Shown here: one piece after another, positions 24,429-33,340 of the stretch | How the letters are laid out: each line of letters opens with the position of its first letter | Position numbering within the stretch: the first letter of the stretch is position 1 | Assembly (NCBI GenBank): GCA_016213625.1 | Contig: JACQZZ010000003.1 | Location: 103,209 to 167,208 of the forward strand | Direction: 5' to 3' | From: Actinomycetota bacterium | Lineage (GTDB): Bacteria > Actinomycetota > Acidimicrobiia > Acidimicrobiales > Ilumatobacteraceae | Length of the DNA: 64,000 nucleotides | Position numbers and translations under genes: made by a program | Notes under the pieces: generated by a model | The model's database searches: none | Seen by the model: the letters and a program-made list of their open reading frames with translations, nothing else | Told to the model about the DNA's origin: nothing

Positions 24429-25948
24429 AGGTCGTTGCCGGCGTAGGAGAGGTTGAAGCTCTTGTTGGCGAGCGGGAAGTCGGGCACGATCGTGTCGCCG
24501 GCCAGCGCGACCGGCAGTGCGGGCCAGTTGAAGAACGACGGGTCGACGATCTTGACCCGCGACAGGTTGCCGTGGGTGTCGAGTTCGATGCGGTGGGCGA
24601 TCGTGCCTCGCCATCCTTCGACGAGCCCGACACCGTGGCGAGGGCCGTCGAGCGGGTCGAACGCGCTGCGATAATCCCCAGGTAGGACGCGTTGCAGAAG
24701 TTCGACGATGAGTTCGATGGAGCAGTCGATCTCGGCGACTCGGATCTTGAAGCGGCTCATCACGTCGCCGTCGGTCAGGATCGGCACGCTGAGGTGCTCG
24801 TAGAGGTCGGCGAATGGGTGGTCGCGGCGGGCGTCGATGTCGAGACCTGAGGCGCGTGCCACGTAGCCGAGGGTTCCGATCTGTGTCGCGTCGTCCTTGA
24901 CGAGTACTGCGGTGCCGGTGAATCGGTCGACGACCGTGGCGTTGGCGAGCATGATGTCGACGACTTGGTGCACATCGGCTCGGATCTCGTGCAGCGTCGT
25001 CGCGTCGGGCAGCCAGTCGACGAGAGCGCCGCCGGGAACGACGCCTCCACGCAGGAGGCGATGACCGGTGATGCGCGCGTTGAGGCGCAGGAGTTGTTCG
25101 CGGATGCGCATGGTGTGGGCATGGGCGATGCCAAAGCCGACGTCGTTGCCCATCGCTCCGAGGTCGGTGACGTGGTTGTAGATGCGCTCGAACTCGAGCA
25201 GGATCGCCCGGATCACCTGTGCTTCGTGCGGCGGCGTACACGCGGCGGCGTTCTCGACAGCGAGGCAGTACGTGAGGTTGTGGCCGACGGCGCTGTCGCC
25301 GGAGATTCGCTCCGCGAGTTCGACACCGCCTTGTGGGCGACGGCCCTCGAAGAGGCGTTCGATGCCCTTGTGAACGAACCACAGACGGGCTTTGACGTTG
25401 AGGATCGTCTCGCCGACGACCGAGAACCGGAAGTGCCCCGGCTCGATGATGCCGGCGTGCACCGGGCCGACCGGGATCTCGTAGACGCCGGGTCCTTCGA
25501 CGGTGAGAAACGGGTACGACTCGGTCTCGTTGTCGAACGACGGTGGTGGGCCGGCGTCGTGACGCATCGGGTACCAACCATCGGGCCAGTGTTGGTGCAG
25601 GACAAGTCGGGCGGGTTGGTGGTGCCCGGTGAGGTGGATGCCGAACAGATCCTGCATCTCGCGTTCGAACCGGCCGGCGGTGAAGGACACATCGGCGAGG
25701 CTGGGAAGATCCGGGGCGTCGATCGGCAGGCGGACGTGGATCTCGACGCGGGTGTCGGGCGGACCGGCGACCATGACATACACGACACGGATCGTCGCGG
25801 GCTGCTTGTCGTCGGCGAGGTCGTGGTGTGCGGCGACGAGCGCGAGGCGGTAACCGGCTGAGCTGAGGTACGTGAAGTTGACCCCGAGGTCCGCGACGTC
25901 GGCGTCGATGACCGAGTCGGCACGGTCGGGAACCGCGGGACTGGTCAT
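24425..25948 (-). CDS. Hydrogenase-4/complex I large-subunit homologue (NuoC-NuoD-like) without Ni site
   Basis: A 507-residue protein like HycE/HyfG. The N-terminal NuoC-like domain (about 15-135) contains RFEREMQDLFGIHLTGHHQPARLVLH. The NuoD/[NiFe]-large-subunit domain follows (about 150-507). In hydrogenases the Ni is held by RxCGxC near the start of this domain and DPCxxC near the end. Here the first reads R214-I-S216-G-D-S219 and the second D469-P-S471-F-F-N474, so all four Cys are missing and no Ni-Fe centre or hydrogen chemistry is expected. This makes it an energy-converting-hydrogenase-related (Ehr) type subunit, presumably a quinone- or partner-binding module. It overlaps its neighbours on both sides (ATGA, GTGA). 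Confidence 0.9.
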   Translation of the reverse strand: MTSPAVPDRADSVIDADVADLGVNFTYLSSAGYRLALVAAHHDLADDKQPATIRVVYVMVAGPPDTRVEIHVRLPIDAPDLPSLADVSFTAGRFEREMQDLFGIHLTGHHQPARLVLHQHWPDGWYPMRHDAGPPPSFDNETESYPFLTVEGPGVYEIPVGPVHAGIIEPGHFRFSVVGETILNVKARLWFVHKGIERLFEGRRPQGGVELAERISGDSAVGHNLTYCLAVENAAACTPPHEAQVIRAILLEFERIYNHVTDLGAMGNDVGFGIAHAHTMRIREQLLRLNARITGHRLLRGGVVPGGALVDWLPDATTLHEIRADVHQVVDIMLANATVVDRFTGTAVLVKDDATQIGTLGYVARASGLDIDARRDHPFADLYEHLSVPILTDGDVMSRFKIRVAEIDCSIELIVELLQRVLPGDYRSAFDPLDGPRHGVGLVEGWRGTIAHRIELDTHGNLSRVKIVDPSFFNWPALPVALAGDTIVPDFPLANKSFNLSYAGNDL

Positions 25949-27426
25949 CGTGCGAGCACCTCCGCGGCTGCGTCGAGCAGGCGCGAAATCGGCCAGATCG
26001 TGACGCCGATCGCCGCTGCCACGATCAGCCCGCCGACAAGGGGGATGCGTGCAGTGAGCGAGGTGACGTGAGCCGCCGGACCTGGCGCATCGGTGGACTC
26101 GTCGCCACTGCCGGCAAGCATGTTCAGCGCGTGAACGAGGACCGCGACGAAGATGACGAGCATCACGACCAGCGCGATCGCCAGCGCCCAAGCGAGCCCG
26201 TCGTCGACACCAGCGCGCACGATCGCGATCTCACTGGCGAGGATGCTGAACGGCGGCAGACCGAGCAGCGCGAGCAGGCTGACACCGAACGTGGCGGCGA
26301 TGAAGGGCCGTCGGTGAAGCAGACCGCGGATGCCATCGATGCGGGTGGTGCCGGTCGCGAACAGCATCTCGCCGGTTGTGCTGAACGCGACCGATTTGGC
26401 GAGCCCGTTGCCGATCATGTGGAGCAGGGCGGCGGACATCGCGAGTGGTGAGCCGATGGCTGCAGCGAGAGCGATGAGGCCCATGTGTTCGACGCTGGAG
26501 TAGGCGAGCAGGCGCTTGTAGTCGCGTTGGGTGACCATCAGTGACGCCGCCGTGAGGAGCGACATCACGGCAGCGATGAGCAGCATGGTGCGCACGTAGT
26601 GGGGGCCGAGCGCGATGTCGGCAATCACCTTGAACCTCAGCAGCGCGTACATCGACATCGTCGACAGCACGCCCGCCATCAGCGCCGCAGCGGGAGCGGG
26701 TGCTTGGCTGTATGCGTCGGGGAGCCAGGAATGCAGCGGTGCGAGCCCGGCCTTGGTGCCATATCCGACGATCACGAATCCCATTGCGACGCGCAGAGCA
26801 CCAGGGTCGAGGTGCGGGGCGCGCTCGACGAGGCTGGTCCAATTGAGGGCGGTCGACGCATCACCGCTGCTGTGCCTGGAGACGAAGTAGACGAGCACCG
26901 TCCCCATCAGGGCGGTGGCAACGCCCACTGATCCGAGGACGAGATACTTCCACGATGCCTCGACAGAGGTGCGATCGCGACGGTGTCCGACCAAGAGCAC
27001 GGTGGCAATGGTGGTGGTCTCGATCGCGACCCAGAGCACCCCCAGGTTGTCGGAGATGACGACCACGCACATCGCGGCGATGGTCAGTTGCATCAGCGCC
27101 CCGAACAAGCGAGCTCGCTGCGGTGTTGTCGTCCCGGTCGTCAACTCGGTGCGCAAGTGGGCCACGCTGTACGCGCTGGTGACCGTGCCGACGGCGCCGA
27201 TCAGGATGATCATGAGCGCGCTCACGGCGTCGGCGCGGAACTGGCCTTCAACGGCGGTGACCGGTCCGTTGTCGACCACGTGTGCGGCCACCACGATGCC
27301 GAGACCGCTGATGGTGAGGCACGAGATGGCGGGCAGCCACATCGTGGTGGGCCGCCAGCCGACGGTGGCGAGGAGCGCCGCAACAACCGCTGGGACGATG
27401 GGGAGGAGCACGATCGATGGAGTCAT
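25945..27426 (-). CDS. HyfF/NuoN-like antiporter-type membrane subunit
   Basis: A 493-residue, almost wholly hydrophobic protein of the NuoL/M/N (MrpA/D) family, about 14 helices. Signature stretches include VIVGYGTKAGLAPLHSWLPDAYSQAPAPAAALMAG and YKRLLAYSSVEHMGLIALA, with the conserved Lys and His used for proton translocation in this family. In hydrogenase-4-like complexes this corresponds to HyfF (HycQ in the mycobacterial naming). It begins at the ATG at 27426, sharing one base with the upstream stop (TGATG). Confidence 0.92.
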   Translation of the reverse strand: MTPSIVLLPIVPAVVAALLATVGWRPTTMWLPAISCLTISGLGIVVAAHVVDNGPVTAVEGQFRADAVSALMIILIGAVGTVTSAYSVAHLRTELTTGTTTPQRARLFGALMQLTIAAMCVVVISDNLGVLWVAIETTTIATVLLVGHRRDRTSVEASWKYLVLGSVGVATALMGTVLVYFVSRHSSGDASTALNWTSLVERAPHLDPGALRVAMGFVIVGYGTKAGLAPLHSWLPDAYSQAPAPAAALMAGVLSTMSMYALLRFKVIADIALGPHYVRTMLLIAAVMSLLTAASLMVTQRDYKRLLAYSSVEHMGLIALAAAIGSPLAMSAALLHMIGNGLAKSVAFSTTGEMLFATGTTRIDGIRGLLHRRPFIAATFGVSLLALLGLPPFSILASEIAIVRAGVDDGLAWALAIALVVMLVIFVAVLVHALNMLAGSGDESTDAPGPAAHVTSLTARIPLVGGLIVAAAIGVTIWPISRLLDAAAEVLAR

Positions 27427-28085
27427 CAGTCGCGGAGCTCTCGCAGCTGGTCGAGGTCGGTGCCGCCGAACTTGGTTCGGATTCGGGCGGTGAGGACCTG
27501 GAGGATGAACATCGCGAGCAGTACGTCGCTGGCGATACCGAGCTCGACGGCGAGCGGCACCCCGGAGGTGCCGAGGAACATCACCAGCGCGATGCCGTTG
27601 TCGACCATCAGGACGCCCATGATCTGCAAGACGGCCTTGCGTCGGGTGACGATCAGCAGCATGCCGATCAACATCACTGCGATGCCCAGCGGCAGCGCAC
27701 GCACCTGCGGGGTCGATGACAGGGCCACGACGTCGCGGGTCGTGGCGTACGCGACCAGCGTGAGTCCGGATGCTGCCAGCAGGGCGGCAGGCACGTTGAT
27801 CAGCGATTCGACCTCGCGGTGCTCGTCGCCGGCGCGTACGGCGCGAAGGATCAGTCCTGGGAGCACCAACCCGCGCAGGGCGAACACCATCAACGCGATC
27901 AGAGCCAGTTCGGTCTCGTGTTCGTAGACGCCGATCACGAGCGCGACCGCGGCCAATGCCATGCCCTGCACGGCGATCACCCACGTCACGGTGACAAGTC
28001 GGCGCAACCAGAGCACGGCGAAGCTCGTGACGAGCACGAGGCCCGCCGCAAGGTCGAGGAGTTGCACGAATCGGGTAGTGGTCAT
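27426..28085 (-). CDS. HyfE-like membrane subunit
   Basis: A 219-residue protein with about seven hydrophobic helices and the HyfE-like pattern ELALIALMVFALRGLVLPGLILR, resembling a NuoK-type core extended at both ends; the C-terminus (TARIRTKFGGTDLDQLRELRD) is charged. In hydrogenase-4 and Ehr complexes this subunit joins the antiporter-like subunits to the membrane arm. It lies 7 bp after the HyfC-like gene and runs directly into the HyfF-like gene. Confidence 0.88.
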   Translation of the reverse strand: MTTTRFVQLLDLAAGLVLVTSFAVLWLRRLVTVTWVIAVQGMALAAVALVIGVYEHETELALIALMVFALRGLVLPGLILRAVRAGDEHREVESLINVPAALLAASGLTLVAYATTRDVVALSSTPQVRALPLGIAVMLIGMLLIVTRRKAVLQIMGVLMVDNGIALVMFLGTSGVPLAVELGIASDVLLAMFILQVLTARIRTKFGGTDLDQLRELRD

Positions 28086-28092
28086 CGGACGC

Positions 28093-29040
28093 TCATACGA
28101 GGAAGAACGACACGGTGACGGCCAGGAAGGCGAGAACGAACGATGCAGCCAACAGCTCCGGTACTCGGAACAGGCGCACCTTGGCGATGAACACTTCGAT
28201 GACGGCGATCACTGCGGCGAGCACGATCAGCTTCACCGCAACGGCGCCCGCGGCAGCGACGAGGTGGAGTGGCTGGGCGGTGGTGGCGATGCCCCACGGG
28301 AAGAACAGGTTGGCCAGCAGACCGAGGAACACCACGAGCCGCAGATGTGCGGCAAGTTCCACCAGTGCGAGGTCGGGACCGGAGTACTCGAGGATCATCG
28401 CCTCGTGGATCATCGTCAGCTCGAGGTGGGTGCTGGGGTTGTCGACCGGGATCCGGCCGGTCTCGGCGATCGTCACCACCGCGAGCGCCGAGAACGCCAG
28501 CATGCTGGCAGGGGACGCCGCCCGCGACGGATGGGCGAGCGTGTCGGCGACGATCGCGCCGAGGTTCGACGATCCGGTCGACACCGACAGCGCGAAGATC
28601 GCGACCAGCAGTGTTGGCTCGGCGATCGCCGCGATCGTCATCTCCCGGCTGGACCCCATGCCGCCGAATGCGGTCCCGGCATCGAGACCGGCGAGCGACA
28701 AGAACACGGTGCCCAACAGCAGCAGATAGACGACCGCGAACAGATCCCCGACTTGATCGAGGGCCGAGGTCGTGGACAGGAACGGGACGATCCCGGCCAC
28801 CAGCGCCGCCGAGGCGAGCAGCACCAGCGGCGCCAGTGAGAACACGATGCTCGTGTTCGTGGACACCATCCGTTCCTTGCGGAACAGCTTGCGCAGGTCA
28901 CGCCACGGTTGCCGGATCGGGGCACCGACCCGACCCTCCAGCCGCGCCCGGATCAGGCGCATCATCCCCACCAGGAAGGGGGCGGACGCGATGCTGAGAA
29001 CGACCTGAAGCACCGCGACGGCAATTCCCGTGGGGCTCAT
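28093..29040 (-). CDS. HyfC/HycD-like (NuoH-like) membrane subunit
   Basis: A 315-residue integral membrane protein with about eight helices. The loop ARLEGRVGAPIRQPWRDLRKLFRKE and the segment AETGRIPVDNPSTHLELTMIHEAMILEYSG are diagnostic of the NuoH/HycD family, which forms the quinone-site and heel part linking the peripheral arm to the membrane. The Glu/Asp-rich loop is retained. The ATG at 29040 overlaps the stop of the HyfB-like gene by 4 bp (ATGA). Confidence 0.93.
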   Translation of the reverse strand: MSPTGIAVAVLQVVLSIASAPFLVGMMRLIRARLEGRVGAPIRQPWRDLRKLFRKERMVSTNTSIVFSLAPLVLLASAALVAGIVPFLSTTSALDQVGDLFAVVYLLLLGTVFLSLAGLDAGTAFGGMGSSREMTIAAIAEPTLLVAIFALSVSTGSSNLGAIVADTLAHPSRAASPASMLAFSALAVVTIAETGRIPVDNPSTHLELTMIHEAMILEYSGPDLALVELAAHLRLVVFLGLLANLFFPWGIATTAQPLHLVAAAGAVAVKLIVLAAVIAVIEVFIAKVRLFRVPELLAASFVLAFLAVTVSFFLV

Positions 29041-31049
29041 CGCGAGACCACGAGCACGACGATCAGTGTGATCAACGAGTAGGCCAGGTAACGGTGGATG
29101 CTGCCGTTCTGGACGCGTCGCGCCCCGTCTCCCCAACGCCGCACGACGGACAGCACAGGCAGGTAGAGGCGATGCTCGAACCCGTCGCGAATGTGCATGC
29201 GGTAGCGGATCGCCTGCACGTAGTGGCGTGACTCGGTGCGATGGTCGACATCGATGTCGATCTCGGGGTGCAAGACGTCGTCGAAGACTCGTTGCAGCGG
29301 CTCGGCGAAGGATGTTGCGGTGTACTCCATCCGTGCCGTCTGCACCGTTCGGCCACAGCCCCAGGCGGGAATGTCACGGACCGTCCGGCGGAGTCGGCCG
29401 CGTCGCACCACGACCAGTACGGCCACCATCATCACGGCCAAACCGGTCGCGAGCAGTAGCGGCGACAGGCCGGCTTCGATCCCGGACAGTTGCAGATAGA
29501 CGCCGTTGGTGTGGATCGGCCGTCCGTCCGCAAGTCCACCGACCGCGAGTGACACACGCTGAAGTGGCGCGGCCAGCGCAGTGGGCGCCAGCGCAAGGGC
29601 GACGCACACCCCGGCGAGTGCGATCAGGCCGATCTGCATCGTGCGAGGCGACTCGTGTGCCTGGTCGGCCTCTACGGTTCGCGGCAACGCCAGGAACGTG
29701 GTGCCGAATGCCTTGACGAAGGTGGCCGCCGCAAGACCGCCGGTCAGCGCGACGACCGCGACAGCGACCGGCATCGCGACAGCGACCACTGCTGCGTTGG
29801 AGGGGAGGCTGTGGACGAGGGATTGCAGCAGCAGCCACTCACTGACGAAACCGTTGAGCGGCGGCAGCGCAGCGATCGCAAGCGAACCGACGGCGAAGGT
29901 CGCTGCCGTCACCGGCATGCGTCGCGCCAGACCACCGAGACGATCGAGATCGCGGGTGCCGGTCGCTGACAGGATGGAACCAGCACCCAGGAACAACAGG
30001 CCCTTGAACGCAGCATGGTTGACGACGAGCAACATCGACGCCGCGAGCGCGACGGAAGCCAAGGGCTGGTTGCCGCTCGAAGCGAACATCCCGGCGGCAC
30101 CGACACCGATGAACACGAGGCCCATGTTCTCGGTCGTCGAGTAGGCGAGCAGCCGCTTCAGGTCGCTGGAGATCAGTGCGTGCAGGATGCCGAACATCGC
30201 CGACACGAGACCGACGGCGAGCACGGTCGCCCCCCACCAGGTCGGGCCGCCCCCGAGGAGGTCCCAGCCGACGCGAATGAGTCCGTAGACGCCCAATGCG
30301 ACCATCGCCCCCGACATCAGCGCCGAGACATGACTCGGCGCCTCGGGGTGAGCGCGGGGCAACCAGACGTGCAACGGGGCCACACCGGCCTTCGCTCCGA
30401 AGCCGACCAGCGACAGCAGGAACACCACCGTCGCTGTTGTCGGGCCGATGTGGTCGGTGCCGGCCCGGATCGCCGTAAAGGAATCGCCACCAGCCTGATG
30501 TGCGAGCACGGCGAGCGCCAGCACGATCGTGAGCAGACTCAGATGCGTCATGGAGGCGTACCACTGCGCTGCGGTGCGGGCCTCGGGGTTGTGGTGGTGC
30601 TCGGCGAGCACGAGCACGAATGACGACAGCGCCATCAACTCCCAAAAGGCGATCAGCCCGGTGACGTTGCCAGCGGCGGGCACCATCATCACGCCCCACA
30701 CCAGCAGCGGCCAGGCCACTTGCGCCGGGCGGCTCGACGGCCCGCGAGCGCTGTACCCGATGCCGTAGATCGCTGCCGGCACCGCCACAACCGCTGTTGC
30801 CAGCACGAAGATGGCGCTCAACGCGTCGAACTCGATGCGCACCCCGCCGAGTGGGAACAGATCCGGGAAGTCGGCCGTGAACGTGTTGCCACCTGCGAGC
30901 ACAGCAGCGGCAGCGACCCCGCCGGCGCCGGCGCACAGCGCAGTGAACAAACCCACCCACACCACTCGCTGCCGAACGGGAAGCACCGCACCCACGGCGA
31001 TCGCGAACAGCGCCGCCCCAGCGGCCAGCGCGAGTGCTCCACCGATCAT
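29037..31049 (-). CDS. HyfB/NuoL-like antiporter-type membrane subunit
   Basis: A 670-residue protein with about 15-16 helices of the NuoL/HyfB family. FGAKAGVAPLHVWLPRAHPEAPSHVSALMSG, LLAYSTTENMGLVFIGVG and NHAAFKGLLFLGAGS carry the family's channel Lys and His. A hydrophilic tail (about 580-650) precedes a last helix, as in HyfB. It should be a proton- or cation-translocating subunit. The ATG at 31049 is 2 bp from the stop of the small Fe-S subunit upstream; the frame further upstream is only a shadow. Confidence 0.92.
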   Translation of the reverse strand: MIGGALALAAGAALFAIAVGAVLPVRQRVVWVGLFTALCAGAGGVAAAAVLAGGNTFTADFPDLFPLGGVRIEFDALSAIFVLATAVVAVPAAIYGIGYSARGPSSRPAQVAWPLLVWGVMMVPAAGNVTGLIAFWELMALSSFVLVLAEHHHNPEARTAAQWYASMTHLSLLTIVLALAVLAHQAGGDSFTAIRAGTDHIGPTTATVVFLLSLVGFGAKAGVAPLHVWLPRAHPEAPSHVSALMSGAMVALGVYGLIRVGWDLLGGGPTWWGATVLAVGLVSAMFGILHALISSDLKRLLAYSTTENMGLVFIGVGAAGMFASSGNQPLASVALAASMLLVVNHAAFKGLLFLGAGSILSATGTRDLDRLGGLARRMPVTAATFAVGSLAIAALPPLNGFVSEWLLLQSLVHSLPSNAAVVAVAMPVAVAVVALTGGLAAATFVKAFGTTFLALPRTVEADQAHESPRTMQIGLIALAGVCVALALAPTALAAPLQRVSLAVGGLADGRPIHTNGVYLQLSGIEAGLSPLLLATGLAVMMVAVLVVVRRGRLRRTVRDIPAWGCGRTVQTARMEYTATSFAEPLQRVFDDVLHPEIDIDVDHRTESRHYVQAIRYRMHIRDGFEHRLYLPVLSVVRRWGDGARRVQNGSIHRYLAYSLITLIVVLVVSR

Positions 31050-31051
31050 CT

Positions 31052-31546
31052 TCAGCGGCCCACGACTCGACGGAGCGAGGCCACGATGTCGTCGGGCGTT
31101 GGTGGGCACCCAGGGATCTCGACGTCCACCGGCACGACATCGGCCACCGAACCTGCAACCCCGTAGCCGCCGGCGAAGACTCCGCAATCGCGAGCGCAGT
31201 CACCCAGTGCGATCACCAGCTTTGGCCCGGGTGTGGCCTCGAAGGTCTTCACCAACGGCACTGCCATGTTGCGGGTCACCGGCCCGGTGACCACCAGCGC
31301 GTCGGCATGACGCGGCGACGCCACCAGGCGCACGCCGAAGCGCTCGACGTCGTACACCGGACCGAACGCCGCTGCGAACTCGGTCTCGCAGCCGTTGCAG
31401 GAACCGGCATCCACCTGTCGGATCTGCACGGAACCGCGCAGCGGGTGCGCCGCATTCAAGAGGAGCGAGGGGCGGGGACCTGCGTCGAGCGGAACGGTGC
31501 CGGTGACCCGACCCGTCTGGACGATCTTGCGGAGCAGCTTCAGCAT
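31052..31546 (-). CDS. NuoB/HyfI-like [4Fe-4S] subunit
   Basis: A 164-residue protein of the small-subunit family that carries the N2-type cluster. Cys positions C50 and C53 (SCNGCETE), C117 or C121 (GDCARDC) and C147 (IPGCPPTP) supply the four ligands; the extra Cys at 117/121 leaves the choice open. It is the first gene of the operon and the only Fe-S subunit in it; no polyferredoxin, NuoE/F/G or formate dehydrogenase gene is present. Electrons must therefore come from a separate donor. The ETF fusion encoded nearby is a candidate. Confidence 0.92.
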   Translation of the reverse strand: MLKLLRKIVQTGRVTGTVPLDAGPRPSLLLNAAHPLRGSVQIRQVDAGSCNGCETEFAAAFGPVYDVERFGVRLVASPRHADALVVTGPVTRNMAVPLVKTFEATPGPKLVIALGDCARDCGVFAGGYGVAGSVADVVPVDVEIPGCPPTPDDIVASLRRVVGR

Positions 31547-31649
31547 TGGCCACGACTCGAATTCGTCTCACCCATGCTGACGCCCCTCGCGGTGCAACCT
31601 GTCGTTCATCTGCACGCTGATCGAGATACTACTCTGATAACCTGCGTAG

Positions 31650-32036
31650 TTGATGGTATTTGCAGATAAGACCCCGCGGCGAGTCGCGTCCGAGCGTGAG
31701 CTCGTGCTGCCGATCAGCGAGTTGAAGGCCGAACTGTTCCGAGCGCTGTCTCACCCGGCGCGCATCCGTATCCTCGAGACGCTGTCGACGGGAGAACGAT
31801 CGGTCGGTGAGATGCAGCCCGAGATCGGCATCGAACTCTCCCACCTCTCCCAACAGCTTGCCGTGCTGCGCCGTGCCGGTCTGGTGGTCAGCCGCAAAGA
31901 GGGCCAGTCCGTGTACTACTCGGTGAAGGATCCGCTGATCACTGAACTGTTGAGGGTTGCCAAGCAACTCCTGATCAGTTCGCTCACCGAGACCCGCGAC
32001 CTGCTCGCCGATCTGCACGCCCAGGTGAATCGGTGA
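31650..32036 (+). CDS. ArsR-family regulator (Rv0081-like)
   Basis: A winged-helix protein of about 127 residues: LFRALSHPARIRILETLSTGERSVGEMQPEIGIELSHLSQQLAVLRRAGLVVSRKEGQSVYYSV is a textbook ArsR fold. No Cys metal pair is visible, so it may sense redox state or a ligand by another route. I recall the homologous ArsR gene Rv0081 heading the equivalent mycobacterial locus and being linked to hypoxia; here it is divergent from the complex genes. TAACCT at 31638-31643 lies 6 nt before TTG (31650) and 9 nt before ATG (31653), so the start is one of these, ATG being more plausible. Its stop overlaps the next gene by 4 bp. Confidence 0.9.
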   Translation: MMVFADKTPRRVASERELVLPISELKAELFRALSHPARIRILETLSTGERSVGEMQPEIGIELSHLSQQLAVLRRAGLVVSRKEGQSVYYSVKDPLITELLRVAKQLLISSLTETRDLLADLHAQVNR

Positions 32037-33340
32037 ACGCCGACGAAGTCCACGAGTCGGAACTGACCATCGGCGACGAGGAGTCCCGCGCCGCGATGCG
32101 AGCCTTCCTGCAACGCAGCGAAGTCCGGCTGTCCACCATTCATCGCGTCGCACAGGCATTGCTGGGCGGGTCAGCGCTCATCCTGCTGCTCCCATTGTTC
32201 CTGCGAGACGCGTTCCCAAAGATGATGACCGTGCTCATCTCCGCCTACGACGCCGGACAGAACGTGTTCGCCATCGCCGCGATCGGCCTCGCCGCGACCC
32301 TCGTCGTCCTGCTCCCAGTCCCCGCGATCTACTTGCTCGTCGGCGATCTGCTCGGCTTCTACTTCACCAGCAACACCTTCGGCGCACACCCCACCGGCCC
32401 CCACGCACCGCAACGAGTGATCTTCAACCCTCGTTTCATCATCCCCGGTCTCGGATTCAACAACGACGAACTGAGCCCGAAGACCCGTGAACTGCTCACC
32501 GAGGGCCGAGACGACGAATGGACCCGCGGACTGCTCGTTCCTCGGAGCACCGACGACGACGGTTGGCGCGACCGGTTCGACACCCGCACCTTCGAGGTCT
32601 GGGGCATCGTCGCCGACAAAGGTGCCGCCGGCGACACCGAGCGGGTCCGCCAAGCGTTCCGACTCGCCGGGCTCAACCGCGACCGTACCCTCGCACGCGA
32701 TGTGGCCCGTACCGAAGCCTTGATTGCTCGCCATGTGCTCGCCATCCGAACCGTCGTTCTTCGCTACAGCAAGGCGCTGTTGCTGCTCATCGCCACCACG
32801 GTGGTCACCCTCGCCGCGTCAGGTCTCGTCGACCAAGCCGTGCGCGAAGACCCTGCGAACGGCAAGTTCATCGGAGGGTTCCCGTACCGGTACATGTTCC
32901 TCGTGGCTCTCGCCTATGCGGTCTGGGCGCCGCTCGCCGCTCGCAGCGTCACCTCGCCACTGCGCATGATTCAACGCCGCACCCCTGGCGTCGGTGAGCA
33001 CAGCGATGTGTACCTCGACAAACACTCCACCCAGTTCGAGTCCGCGACGATCTTCATCACCCTCGTCGTGCTCCTGGCCGGGTCCGCCGTGATGATCTTC
33101 TCAGGAGCGAAGGCTGCCAATGGCGGCGGGGTCGCCATCGGCGTCACACTCACCGTCGTCACCTTCGTCGCTTGGCTCCTGGCACTGAACGACTTTCGCG
33201 CGACGCCCCGCGATGTCTTCAACGCGGTGCGCCTGCTGCTCCGTGGCTACGACGCGCCAGCTCCGTCGCCGGCGATCGACACCGTACGAAGCCAATCGAC
33301 CGTCGCCACCCACGACGACCTCCCGGACGCGCAACGATGA
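32033..33340 (+). CDS. Membrane protein coupled to the ArsR gene, unknown function
   Basis: A 435-residue protein beginning with a GTG that overlaps the ArsR stop (GTGA). Hydrophobic segments lie near 45-60, 75-115, 245-268, 285-303, 340-360 and 370-390, giving about six helices. A soluble region of about 130 residues (115-240) lies between helix groups and includes FNPRFIIPGLGFNNDELSPKTRELL and TFEVWGIVADKGAAGDTERV. I do not recognise the family. Coupling to the ArsR gene and proximity to the hydrogenase-4-like operon and the ETF fusion make it a candidate partner of that system. Confidence 0.75.
   Translation: MNADEVHESELTIGDEESRAAMRAFLQRSEVRLSTIHRVAQALLGGSALILLLPLFLRDAFPKMMTVLISAYDAGQNVFAIAAIGLAATLVVLLPVPAIYLLVGDLLGFYFTSNTFGAHPTGPHAPQRVIFNPRFIIPGLGFNNDELSPKTRELLTEGRDDEWTRGLLVPRSTDDDGWRDRFDTRTFEVWGIVADKGAAGDTERVRQAFRLAGLNRDRTLARDVARTEALIARHVLAIRTVVLRYSKALLLLIATTVVTLAASGLVDQAVREDPANGKFIGGFPYRYMFLVALAYAVWAPLAARSVTSPLRMIQRRTPGVGEHSDVYLDKHSTQFESATIFITLVVLLAGSAVMIFSGAKAANGGGVAIGVTLTVVTFVAWLLALNDFRATPRDVFNAVRLLLRGYDAPAPSPAIDTVRSQSTVATHDDLPDAQR

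Noticed and set aside
24425..31546. Formate hydrogenlyase or hydrogen-evolving hydrogenase
   Set aside because: All four Ni-binding Cys are missing in the large subunit, and there is no formate dehydrogenase or polyferredoxin gene.
23745..31546. Respiratory complex I operon
   Set aside because: Gene order, the HyfE-like subunit and absence of NuoE/F/G/I/A/J do not fit nuo; the order fits hyf/hyc/Ehr.
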